Below are positions 28,080 through 35,767 of a stretch of DNA of 64,000 bases, piece by piece. Where the stretch lies: NCBI GenBank assembly GCA_028688905.1, contig JAQTXH010000002.1, positions 207,061-271,060 of the forward strand, read 5' to 3'. The translations under genes were made by a program, and so were the position numbers. Positions within the stretch are counted from its first letter, which is position 1. Each line of letters starts with the position of its first letter. Under the pieces are notes generated by a model, which searched no databases, had not been told where the DNA came from, and saw only the letters and a list, made by a program, of their open reading frames with translations. The DNA is from Acidiphilium sp. GTDB taxonomy: Bacteria > Pseudomonadota > Alphaproteobacteria > Acetobacterales > Acetobacteraceae.

Positions 28080-28940
28080 ATGATTTTGGCGTCCCTTCGG
28101 GCGGATGTTGTCCATCTCGCGCTGATCGAGCGCGGCACACTGAGCGAATACACGCTGTGGCGACCCGATGCGCCGGATGGGGTGGGCGATGTCTACACGG
28201 GCCGCATCAGCGCGCGCGTGTCGGCGCTGGGCGGGGTATTCGTCGATCTGGGCGGTGCCACCGGGTTTTTGCCGGACAGCGCAGGCGGCAAGGCTGGTTC
28301 CGAGGGTGATGTGGTCGCCGTGCGGGTTGCGCGCGCGGCGCAGGGCGGCAAGGGGCCGCGGCTTGCGCTGGCGGGCGGTGAACCCGGGTTGAAACCTGGG
28401 CTACAGGCGCGGGGGTTGGGGCCGCTGGCGGATTTTCGGGCGTTGCAGCCGGAGGCACTGGTTATAGCGGATGATTTCGCGCTGATCGCAATGATCCGGC
28501 ATCATTTTTCTGAAATTGAGTATAAGCCCGATTGCTTCGCGCCGATCGAGGATGAGGTCGCCGCGCTGGCCGAGCCGGTCGCGGTGCTGCCCGGTGGCGC
28601 GCGCGCCACGATCAGCCCGACGCCGGCGCTCACCGCGATCGATATCGATGCGGGGCCGGCCACCGCCGAGCGCGGCGCGAAAGCGGGGGCGCAGGCGCGG
28701 CTGAACCGCGCGATCATCCCCGAACTCGCCCGCCAGATCCGGCTGCGCAATCTGGGTGGCGCGATCCTGATCGATTTCGCCGGCATGAAAGCCGGCGCGC
28801 GGGCCAGCCTGTCACCTGATCTGACCCAGGCGCTGGCGCGTGACCCGTTGAAACCGCGCCTGCTCGGGTTTACCTCGCTGGGATTCGCGGAAGTGCTGCG
28901 CCCGCGCATCCGCCCGCCCTTGCATGAGATTTTGCCATGA
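28080..28940 (+). CDS. Compact ribonuclease E/G family protein
   Basis: A 286-residue protein related to RNase G. An S1-like segment (~30-65: GDVYTGRISARVSALGGVFV) precedes the DNase I-like catalytic part with both metal-binding Asp motifs (ALTAIDIDAG and GGAILIDFAGM) and the ending LLGFTSLGFAEVLRPR. E. coli RNase G has 489 residues; here the Zn-link cysteines and the C-terminal dimerisation domain are absent, and the gap between S1 and catalytic core is short. Position between maf and yacG is the usual alphaproteobacterial context. It is probably an endoribonuclease for rRNA or mRNA processing; activity of the short form is inferred. Confidence 0.85.
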   Translation: MILASLRADVVHLALIERGTLSEYTLWRPDAPDGVGDVYTGRISARVSALGGVFVDLGGATGFLPDSAGGKAGSEGDVVAVRVARAAQGGKGPRLALAGGEPGLKPGLQARGLGPLADFRALQPEALVIADDFALIAMIRHHFSEIEYKPDCFAPIEDEVAALAEPVAVLPGGARATISPTPALTAIDIDAGPATAERGAKAGAQARLNRAIIPELARQIRLRNLGGAILIDFAGMKAGARASLSPDLTQALARDPLKPRLLGFTSLGFAEVLRPRIRPPLHEILP

Positions 28941-29092
28941 AAACCGCCCTCTGCCCGATCTGCCGCAAACCCAGCGCCGAAGACCACAAGCCGTTCTGCT
29001 CGCGCCGCTGCCGCGAGGTCGACCTTGGGCGCTGGTTCGGCGAAGATTACAAATTATCGACCGAGGAACCGTTGACCAACGACGGCGAATAG
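28937..29092 (+). CDS. yacG: DNA gyrase inhibitor YacG (zinc protein)
   Basis: A 51-residue protein: MKTALCPICRKP..., with four zinc Cys at residues 6, 9, 21 and 25 (CPIC and CSRRC) and the conserved DLGRWFGEDYKL segment. YacG binds the GyrB C-terminal domain and blocks DNA binding in E. coli. The ATG overlaps the RNase stop by 4 bp. Its last 46 bp overlap the 3' end of the opposing LOG gene. Confidence 0.95.
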   Translation: MKTALCPICRKPSAEDHKPFCSRRCREVDLGRWFGEDYKLSTEEPLTNDGE

Positions 29093-29631
29093 GTCGCGAG
29101 GCGGGTCAGGGTAGCCCGGACGTCCGGCAGGGTTTCGAGCAGATCACGCGCTGAAGGCCGGGCGAAGCCGGCAGCGATGATTGCATCGAGCAGAGCTGTC
29201 ACCTTGCTCGCCCAGCCGAGAATATCGACCAGGATGATCGGCTTGGCATGACGCTCCAGCTGTTTCCAGGTCAGGATTTCCATCAGTTCATCTAGGGTGC
29301 CAAGTCCGCCGGGCAACACCACGAAGGCGTCGGCGCGGGCGAACATCCGCCGTTTGCGGGTATGCATGGAGTCGGTGACGATCAGTTCGGACAATCCGGG
29401 AAACTCGACCTCGCGGGCGCGCAGAAAATCCGGGATGACGCCGGTGACGTGGCCGCCGGCACCCAGGGTCGCCCCCGCGAGCGCGCCCATCAGCCCGACG
29501 TTGCCGCCGCCGAACACCAATCTCATACCGCCTTGCGCCAGACCTTCACCCAGGGCACAGGCAGCGGCGAGATAGTCGGGAGCGGCACCGGGGGACGATC
29601 CGCAAAAAACCGTGACCGAAATGTGACTCAT
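29047..29631 (-). CDS. LOG family protein (cytokinin riboside 5'-monophosphate phosphoribohydrolase type)
   Basis: A 194-residue Rossmann-like protein. VTVFCGSSPGAAPDYL, LVFGGGNVGLMGALA, SMHTRKRRMFARADAFVVLPGG and the active-site LPGGLGTLDELMEILTW are present (PGGxGTxxE). The family hydrolyses nucleoside 5'-monophosphates to base and ribose 5-phosphate. The start is placed at MSHISVTV; an upstream in-frame ATG exists. The 3' end runs antisense into yacG. Confidence 0.9.
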   Translation of the reverse strand: MSHISVTVFCGSSPGAAPDYLAAACALGEGLAQGGMRLVFGGGNVGLMGALAGATLGAGGHVTGVIPDFLRAREVEFPGLSELIVTDSMHTRKRRMFARADAFVVLPGGLGTLDELMEILTWKQLERHAKPIILVDILGWASKVTALLDAIIAAGFARPSARDLLETLPDVRATLTRLATYSPSLVNGSSVDNL

Positions 29632-29653
29632 ATTCCAGAATTGCCTCTTGAAC

Positions 29654-29663
29654 CTATCGATAG
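29654..29663. promoter_or_regulatory. Palindrome between LOG and LysM genes
   Basis: CTATCGATAG is a perfect 10-bp palindrome, flanked by GAAC on the left and TTC on the right, in the 90-bp divergent promoter region. It is a possible operator; no regulator is known. Confidence 0.3.
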
Positions 29664-29721
29664 TTCCCACTTCGTGGCAGGGTAATCGGATCGAAGCAAG
29701 TCATTGGCAAAGTCGTTTTTC

Positions 29722-30720
29722 ATGGCACTCAACGCACAGCAGACCGACGGCGACAAACCCGCGCATTCCGCGGTTCCCGGTTGGGTGGCCCCCGCCGCGA
29801 TTGGGCTGTTGGGGATTCTGGCATTGCTGGGGCTGGTGTTTTTAGGGGGCAAGCAGAAGTTCGAACCGACGAAGCCGGCGGCCACGGTGGCGCACACGAC
29901 AGTCACTGCGCCGACGACCCCTGCCGGCCCCAGCTTCGATACCGTAAGGGTCGATGCCGGTGGCAACGCGGTGATCGCGGGACGGGCGACGCCAGGGGCG
30001 ACCGTGACCATCACCGCCAACGGCAAGACCATCGGCACCGCCAAGGCGGACAGTGTCGGCAGTTTCGCGTTCGTGACCTCCACGCCCCTGCCGCCGGGCG
30101 GCCAGCAACTGGCATTGGCGGAAACGTCGAAATCCGGGCAAACCCGCGAGAGTGCGCGCAGCGTGACGGTTTCGGTACCGAATGCGCCGAACGAGGGGGC
30201 GCTCGCGGTGCTGAGCGGCACCGGCAAAACACCGTCGCAAGTGCTGAGCGGCCAAGGGCCGAAGCCGGGCACGCTGGGGCTGGGGTCGGTCGATTACGAT
30301 GGCACCGGCAAAGCGGTGATCGCAGGAACCGCGAAGCCGGGGGCGATCGTGTCGCTGTTCATTGGCAAGACCAAGCTTGGTACCACCGTGGCCGACCGTC
30401 GTGGGCGTTGGACGATGCAGACCGATCATTTGCCGGGCAAACCCGGTACGTTCCGGCTGGAAACCACCACGCTGGACGGCAAAATGGTTGCAACCATGCA
30501 GACTGCGTTCGCGCCGCGTAAGGTGACCTCACTCATACCCGGCCATGTGGTGATCGCGCGCGGGCAATGCCTGTGGTTGATCGCACGGAAAATTTATGGC
30601 GCCGGCACGGATTATTCGATGATCTATCGCGCCAACGAGGCCAGCATTCGCGACCCCAACCTGATTTATCCCGGCCAGCGCTTCACATTGCCGAAACCGG
30701 CGAGCGCGCCGCCGGGTTAA
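29722..30720 (+). CDS. LysM protein with two Ig-like repeats and an N-terminal anchor
   Basis: A 332-residue envelope protein. Residues ~20-45 form one membrane helix (AAIGLLGILALLGLVFLGG), followed by a Thr/Pro/Ala linker. Two bacterial Ig-like repeats follow (AVIAGRATPGATVTITANGK and AVIAGTAKPGAIVSLFIGKT, each ~75 residues). The C-terminal ~50 residues are a LysM peptidoglycan-binding module (GQCLWLIARKIYGAGTDYSM, IRDPNLIYPGQRFTLP). The inferred role is to hold a periplasmic scaffold to the cell wall. Start chosen at ATG 29722 over an upstream TTG. Confidence 0.85.
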   Translation: MALNAQQTDGDKPAHSAVPGWVAPAAIGLLGILALLGLVFLGGKQKFEPTKPAATVAHTTVTAPTTPAGPSFDTVRVDAGGNAVIAGRATPGATVTITANGKTIGTAKADSVGSFAFVTSTPLPPGGQQLALAETSKSGQTRESARSVTVSVPNAPNEGALAVLSGTGKTPSQVLSGQGPKPGTLGLGSVDYDGTGKAVIAGTAKPGAIVSLFIGKTKLGTTVADRRGRWTMQTDHLPGKPGTFRLETTTLDGKMVATMQTAFAPRKVTSLIPGHVVIARGQCLWLIARKIYGAGTDYSMIYRANEASIRDPNLIYPGQRFTLPKPASAPPG

Positions 30721-30800
30721 AGGGGCCATCGTGGTCACGGGCGTGGCTCTTGCCGCGACGCGTTCTTGCGTGACGCCCCACCCCCCGGCATAATCGGGCG

Positions 30801-31502
30801 ATGGACATTATCGACTCCGTGCGTTCAGCCCTGGCCCCGCCGCACCGGGCCGGGTTTCCGTTCATTGCGGCTGGATTTGTCGTTCTGGTGCTCGGCCTCA
30901 TTTTTGCCGGGTGGCTGGCGTGGCTCGGGTTGGTTTTCGCGTTGTTCTGCCTGTATTTTTTTCGTGACCCCGATCGCGTGGCACCGCCGCGCGCGGATGC
31001 GGTGCTGGCCCCGGCGGATGGGTTGGTAGTGTTGGTCGATCATGCCACCCCACCCGCCGAACTTGGGCTGGCGATGGTGGCGATGCCGCGGATCGCGATT
31101 TTCCTCTCGGTGCTGGATGTGCATGTGAACCGGATTCCGATGGCCGGGATCGTGACGCGGATTGCCTACCGGCACGGCAATTTTGTCAATGCGGCCGCCA
31201 AGGAGTCGGAACAGAACGAACGCAACGCCATCGCGATCCGGCTCGAGTCCGGGGCGGAGATTGCGGTGGTGCAAATCGCCGGGCTGATCGCGCGGCGGAT
31301 TTTGTGCGATGTGCATGAGGGCGACCGGGTGGCCACCGGGGCGCGGTTCGGAATGATCCGGTTTGGCAGCCGGACGGATGTGTATCTGCCGCTGGGCACC
31401 GTGCCACTGGTGGCGGTGGGGCAGCGGGCGGTAGGGGGCGAGACCGTGCTGGCTGATCTGGTGCCGTCGCTCGCGAATGTGGCGATGCCGCTCGCGGTAT
31501 GA
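30801..31502 (+). CDS. psd: Phosphatidylserine decarboxylase proenzyme
   Basis: A 233-residue inner-membrane enzyme converting phosphatidylserine to phosphatidylethanolamine. It has two N-terminal hydrophobic helices (~20-60), then DGLVVLVDHA, FLSVLDVHVNRIPM and FGSRTDVYLP, in which the Gly-Ser bond is the autocleavage site giving the pyruvoyl group. It is the short alphaproteobacterial type. It overlaps pssA by 4 bp, so consecutive steps of one pathway are coupled. Confidence 0.95.
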   Translation: MDIIDSVRSALAPPHRAGFPFIAAGFVVLVLGLIFAGWLAWLGLVFALFCLYFFRDPDRVAPPRADAVLAPADGLVVLVDHATPPAELGLAMVAMPRIAIFLSVLDVHVNRIPMAGIVTRIAYRHGNFVNAAAKESEQNERNAIAIRLESGAEIAVVQIAGLIARRILCDVHEGDRVATGARFGMIRFGSRTDVYLPLGTVPLVAVGQRAVGGETVLADLVPSLANVAMPLAV

Positions 31503-32368
31503 GCGGAGCAGGCAAGCCCTCGATTTTTGTGTTGCCGCGCCGAAGGCCACCGCGCCGCCCCCGGTTGCGCGGGCTGAGTTTCAACCGGATGCTGCCGAAT
31601 TTACTGACGCTGGTGGGGCTGTGTGTCGGGTTCACCGCGATCCGGTTTGCCTTGGATGGCCGGTTCGGTGCGGCGGTGATCGCGATTGCGGTGGCGGGTG
31701 CGATCGATGGGCTGGACGGGCGGCTGGCGCGGTTGCTGAAGGCGACGTCGCGGTTTGGCGCGGAGTTCGACAGTCTTTCGGATTTTCTATGCTTTGGCGT
31801 GGCACCATCGCTGTTGCTTTATTTATGGGCGCTGGATCAATGGGGTGCGTTTGGCTATGTGCCGTCGCTGATGTTCACCGCCTGCATGGCGCTGCGTCTG
31901 GCACGGTTCAATGCGGCGATCGATGCCTTGCCGTTTGTCGATGACGACGGCCATTTGAAGGCGTCGCGGTTTGCCCAGAATTTTTTCATCGGGGTGCCGG
32001 CCCCAGCGGGAGCGGCGCTGTCGCTACTGCCGATTTATCTGGGTCTGGAAGCGGCTGAGCATAATGTGGTGTGGCTGGCCGATCTGGCGCGCGCGCCAGC
32101 ACTGAGTGCGGCGGTGCTGGTGGGCACGGCGTTGCTCTGTGTTTCGACCCTGCCGGTGTGGAGTTTCAAAAACTTCAAAGTGCCCCCCGAGTTCGTGCTG
32201 GGACTGCTGCTCGGTGTGGTGGTGTTCGCCGCGATTTTGCTGGCGGACCCATGGCTCGGGCTGGCGTTGCTCGCGGTGGCGTATCTGGCGATGCTGCCGT
32301 TCAGCCGGCGGAGTTTCAAGCACCTTCAGGCCGAGGCCGAGGCGCGGCTGCAACCCGAAGCGGAATAA
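31499..32368 (+). CDS. pssA: CDP-diacylglycerol-serine O-phosphatidyltransferase
   Basis: A 289-residue integral membrane enzyme making phosphatidylserine. The CDP-alcohol phosphatidyltransferase signature is intact, DGLDGRLARLLKATSRFG followed by AEFDSLSDF. About eight hydrophobic segments are predicted. The N-terminus is Arg/Pro-rich (LPRRRPPRRPRLRG) before the first helix. Operon with psd. Confidence 0.95.
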   Translation: MSGAGKPSIFVLPRRRPPRRPRLRGLSFNRMLPNLLTLVGLCVGFTAIRFALDGRFGAAVIAIAVAGAIDGLDGRLARLLKATSRFGAEFDSLSDFLCFGVAPSLLLYLWALDQWGAFGYVPSLMFTACMALRLARFNAAIDALPFVDDDGHLKASRFAQNFFIGVPAPAGAALSLLPIYLGLEAAEHNVVWLADLARAPALSAAVLVGTALLCVSTLPVWSFKNFKVPPEFVLGLLLGVVVFAAILLADPWLGLALLAVAYLAMLPFSRRSFKHLQAEAEARLQPEAE

Positions 32369-32403
32369 TACCAAGCAGGTTCAGGCCAGCAACCCGGCCG
32401 TTT

Positions 32404-32718
32404 TTAACGATACGTCGTCACTGTCCAGGACATCACATGCCCTGCCGGCACGATGGGTATGAGGGCCTCGATTGCTTTGTCCGCATCGTCCGGACTGGCG
32501 CAGAACTCGATCGCCAGGGGTAGATCGACGTCGAAATGGATCATGTCGGCGGCGTGGACGATGCCCCTGGCGGACAGGCCGGCGATGCCGCGCAGCACGG
32601 AGACGCCGGTAATATGCTGTGACTTCAGGAGGTTGAGCACATCATCCATCAGGGTGCGGCGTCTGCCCTGATCGGATTCGTGGATGGCGATGCGGATCAT
32701 GGTGGCGGCTTGTTTCAT
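32404..32718 (-). CDS. DUF190 protein, CrcB partner
   Basis: A 104-residue cytoplasmic protein with a ferredoxin-like, PII-resembling pattern: MIRIAIHESDQGRRRTLMDDVL, GVSVLRGIAGLSARG and the end PAGHVMSWTVTTYR. DUF190 genes are often linked to crcB, and this one follows crcB by 12 bp, so it should be part of the same fluoride-induced transcript. The molecular role is not established. Confidence 0.85.
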   Translation of the reverse strand: MKQAATMIRIAIHESDQGRRRTLMDDVLNLLKSQHITGVSVLRGIAGLSARGIVHAADMIHFDVDLPLAIEFCASPDDADKAIEALIPIVPAGHVMSWTVTTYR

Positions 32719-32730
32719 TGTTTCGCTCCC

Positions 32731-33105
32731 TTACAGATTGCGTGCGGCGTAGGCACCCAGGAACACCCCGGCGAAGCCCAGGCCAACCGAGAGACTTATA
32801 TAGAGCGCGGCCTTCAAGGCTTCACCATTTTCGACCAGCAGCAGGGTTTCAAGCTCGAAGGTGGAAAACGTGGTATAACCACCGAGAAAGCCGGTGAGAA
32901 CGCCGGTGCGCAGCGATAGCCCGATTTCGTAGCGCTCCATGGTGGCAAAGAACAGGAAGCCGATCAGGAACGAGCCGATGACGTTGATGCTGAGTACGGC
33001 GATCGGGAAATCGCGGCCGAAGGTGTTTTGCACAACGATGGTCTGGCCGTAGCGCGCCCAGCAGCCGAGCGTACCGAACACGGCGATGGCGAGGAGAGTT
33101 TTCAT
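32731..33105 (-). CDS. crcB: Fluoride channel CrcB/Fluc
   Basis: A 124-residue four-helix membrane protein that forms a dual-topology dimer and lets fluoride leave the cell. GTLGCWARYG, NVIGSFLIGF and the pore motif GFLGGYTTFSTFE are intact. The start has AAAGGA 6 bp upstream. A fluoride riboswitch lies ~130 nt upstream in the leader, so expression should rise with cytosolic fluoride, which in acid habitats enters as HF. Confidence 0.95.
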   Translation of the reverse strand: MKTLLAIAVFGTLGCWARYGQTIVVQNTFGRDFPIAVLSINVIGSFLIGFLFFATMERYEIGLSLRTGVLTGFLGGYTTFSTFELETLLLVENGEALKAALYISLSVGLGFAGVFLGAYAARNL

Positions 33106-33232
33106 GGGCGTCCTTTCGTGATGGGGGAGCAGCCACAAGCACGCGGTCACCTTGTCGGGTGCTGGGTGCAGGGTCGGGCTGAGGTGGGTGAGGGGGCAGA
33201 CCTGATCCTTCCGTAAACGGAGTATTGAGGAA

Positions 33233-33282
33233 CAGGAGTCATCAGCCCCGCGGGCGGTTACATGGCGAACTCCATCGCCAGG
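33233..33282 (-). ncRNA. Fluoride riboswitch (crcB motif)
   Basis: Read on the minus strand the aptamer contains GGCGATGGAGTTCGCC, then ATGTAACCGCCC, then GCTGATGACTCCTG. These are the hallmark elements of the fluoride aptamer: the first hairpin, the AACCGC joining strand and the GCTGATGACTCC that closes the pseudoknotted fold. The crcB start is ~130 nt downstream. No clear terminator hairpin was seen between them, so the switch may act on translation or through Rho. Confidence 0.9.
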
Positions 33283-33391
33283 TTAAAATTGCGGGTTGGG
33301 CGGGAGTTTGTCAAATGCGGCGCGCTCAAGCGGATACTGAAGCGACGGGTTTGGGTGTAGACGTGCCGGAATCCACAACGGAAAGATTACC

Positions 33392-33895
33392 ATGAGTGCC
33401 GTTACAGCCGTTACGAAGCGCAGACCCCCGGATTCGCTTGAGGACCTGCGAAAACGGCGGCAACCGCTGCGCGACTATTTGCAGTCTGATCCTGAAGATG
33501 TCGCCTTCTATGACCGATTGGCGGTCTGGATCACAAGGCGCGTCGGCACCATGGGATTTTTTCTGCTGATTTTCGGCTGGACCGTGTTGTGGTTGAGTTG
33601 GAATTTATTGGCTCCCAAAGCCTTGCAGTTCGATCCGCCAATGGCGTTCGTGTTCTGGTTGTTCATTTCCAACGTGATCCAGATTTTATTGATGCCGCTG
33701 ATCATGGTCGGCCAGAATATTCAAGGACAGCAAGCGGAACGCCGGGCCGAGCATGATCTGGAAGTGAATGTGAGGGCGGAGGAGGAGATCGAGGTTATTT
33801 TGAACCATCTTGAGTATCAGAATGCGATATTGATCGCTATGCTTGGTAAGCTGGATATCAACCTCGATGAGGTATTGGCCAATACGGCACCATGA
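33392..33895 (+). CDS. DUF1003 membrane protein
   Basis: A 167-residue protein. A basic N-terminus is followed by RLAVWITRRVGTMGFFLLIFGWT, two transmembrane helices (~50-110, with the PMAFVFWLFISNVIQILLM-type DUF1003 signature) and a charged C-terminal coiled segment (QQAERRAEHDLEVNVRAEEE). Function is unknown. It is transcribed away from the fluoride unit and converges on mntR. Confidence 0.85.
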   Translation: MSAVTAVTKRRPPDSLEDLRKRRQPLRDYLQSDPEDVAFYDRLAVWITRRVGTMGFFLLIFGWTVLWLSWNLLAPKALQFDPPMAFVFWLFISNVIQILLMPLIMVGQNIQGQQAERRAEHDLEVNVRAEEEIEVILNHLEYQNAILIAMLGKLDINLDEVLANTAP

Positions 33896-33960
33896 GGCCG
33901 GTAATGCCGTGCTCTGGTTGCAAACTGATCCGCAAAGACATGCCCAGCAAATCCGCGCCC

Positions 33961-34413
33961 CTACCCCCGCGCTTTCAAAAACCGGCTGAACGCCCGCAGC
34001 GATACGTCGGACACGTGGTGCTCGATACCCTCGGCGTCGGCTTCGGCGGTTTCGGGCGGCACGCCGATCGCTTCAAGCACCTGCACCACCAGACGATGGC
34101 GCGTACGCACGCGATCGGCCAAAGCCACACCAGCCTCGGTCAAAAACACGCCGCGATAGGGCTTGGCAGTGGCAAGCCCCTCGCGTTTCAGGCGGTTGAT
34201 GCTTTTGGCGGCGGTTGGATGCGACACCCCTAAACGCCGCGCAATATCGATCGGCCGCGCTTCGCCGTTGATCGCGAGCAGGTCGGCGATCAGTTCGACA
34301 TAGTCTTCGAGCAAAGCCGTGGATTGAGCGGTGCGGGCGCGGCCGAAGCGTTCGGCCTGGGTCGGTTCTTCGGGCAGGGGATCGTGGGGCTCAAACTGGG
34401 GTGCCGCGTTCAT
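33961..34413 (-). CDS. mntR: Manganese-responsive regulator MntR (DtxR family)
   Basis: A 150-residue DtxR/MntR-family repressor with an N-terminal winged helix (DYVELIADLLAINGEARPID, RRLGVSHPTAAKSINRLKREG) and a dimerisation region with metal-ligand candidates (TRHRLVVQVLEAIGVPPE, GIEHHVSDV). It controls manganese uptake or efflux genes by Mn2+ binding. The start at MNAAPQF has GGAG 8 bp upstream. It lies downstream of the MFS exporter gene in the same direction; no mntH or MntP gene is nearby. Confidence 0.9.
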   Translation of the reverse strand: MNAAPQFEPHDPLPEEPTQAERFGRARTAQSTALLEDYVELIADLLAINGEARPIDIARRLGVSHPTAAKSINRLKREGLATAKPYRGVFLTEAGVALADRVRTRHRLVVQVLEAIGVPPETAEADAEGIEHHVSDVSLRAFSRFLKARG

Positions 34414-34485
34414 GGTTGTCTCCGCGTGGTCGGGCATTCGCCCTGACCATCCATAGCCGCGTCGGCGGCAAACGCAAATTGCTGA

Positions 34486-35676
34486 TCAGAGGATGGTTTT
34501 CGGCAGCCAGAGCGCCGCGATGCCGAGCACCGGCAGGAAGGCGCAAATTTGATAGACCGTGGTAATACTGGTCCAATCCGCGACCACACCCAAACCGGCG
34601 GCACCCAGCCCGGCGACGCCGAACGCCAGCCCGAAGAACAGGCCGGAAACCGCACCGACCCTGCCGGGCAGCAGATCGTTGGCGAACACCACGATGGCGG
34701 CGAAAGCCGATGATAATATCAAACCAATGATCACGCTCAGCACGATGGTCGCGGTCAGCCCGACATAGGGCAGGATCAGGGTGAACGGCAGCACCCCCAA
34801 AATCGACCCGATAATCACCGCCCGCCGCCCGATCCGGTCGCCGATCGGCCCGCCGATCATGGTCCCGGCGGCGGCGGCGGCGAGAAAGATGAACAAATCG
34901 ATCTGGGCGGCTTTCACCGTCAGATGGAAACGCTGCATCAGGTAGAAAATGTAATAGGAATTGATGCTGGCGAGATAAGCGAATTTCGACATGATCAACA
35001 CACCGAGCAGCGCCAGCGGAACCAGCATTTTGCCGCGCGGCGCATCCGCGCGCACCGCCGTCCGCGCGCGCGGTTTGGCGTGGCCGTTGGCGCGGAACCA
35101 AATCCCGATCGCGGTGAGTATAGCCATGCCCAGCAGCGCCGCGAGCGCGAACCACGCCATGCTTTCCCGCCCGCGCGGCAAAATGAAAAACGCGGCCAGC
35201 AGCGGGCCAAGCGCCTGCCCGAAATTCCCCCCCACCTGAAAGATCGACTGCGCAAACCCATGCCGCCCGCCCGAAGCCACCCGCGCGATCCGCGATGACT
35301 CCGGATGAAAAATCGACGACCCCACCCCCAGCAGCGCCGCCGCTGCCAGCAACTCCGGAAAACGCGCCGCAAACGCCAACCCAACCAGCCCGATCATGGT
35401 GAACCCCATGCCGAGCGGCAGCGAAAACGGCTTCGGCCGCGCGTCGGTATAAAGACCGATCAACGGTTGCAGCAGCGAGGCGGTGGACTGATAAACCAGC
35501 GTGATCAACCCGATCTGCGCGAAATTGAGGTGAAACCCGCCCTTCAGCAACGGATAGATCGCCGGCAGCAACACCTGCATCATGTCATTCAGCAGATGAC
35601 ACACACTGATCGCCACCAGCACCGCAAACGCGGTACGCGAAGCCGACTGCGGACGGGTTTCGACGATTGTGTTCAC
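34486..35676 (-). CDS. Fosmidomycin resistance (Fsr)-type MFS exporter
   Basis: A 396-residue major facilitator with twelve predicted helices. The first helix carries SVCHLLNDMMQ, typical of the Fsr group, and FHPESSRIA and GRHGFAQSIFQVGGNFGQALGP are family signatures. Homologues export drugs such as fosmidomycin. The start is a GTG (VNTIVETR) with GGAGG 9 bp upstream; a longer frame starting at 35748 lacks a good site. The mntR gene 72 bp downstream could be cotranscribed. Confidence 0.88.
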   Translation of the reverse strand: MNTIVETRPQSASRTAFAVLVAISVCHLLNDMMQVLLPAIYPLLKGGFHLNFAQIGLITLVYQSTASLLQPLIGLYTDARPKPFSLPLGMGFTMIGLVGLAFAARFPELLAAAALLGVGSSIFHPESSRIARVASGGRHGFAQSIFQVGGNFGQALGPLLAAFFILPRGRESMAWFALAALLGMAILTAIGIWFRANGHAKPRARTAVRADAPRGKMLVPLALLGVLIMSKFAYLASINSYYIFYLMQRFHLTVKAAQIDLFIFLAAAAAGTMIGGPIGDRIGRRAVIIGSILGVLPFTLILPYVGLTATIVLSVIIGLILSSAFAAIVVFANDLLPGRVGAVSGLFFGLAFGVAGLGAAGLGVVADWTSITTVYQICAFLPVLGIAALWLPKTIL

Positions 35677-35767
35677 GAAATGGTGCCTCCAATCGGACAG
35701 GAGATAGGACAGATACTTGATCCGCACACCTTTGGTCTCCGCAACCAAGCCATGCTAACCACCGAAC

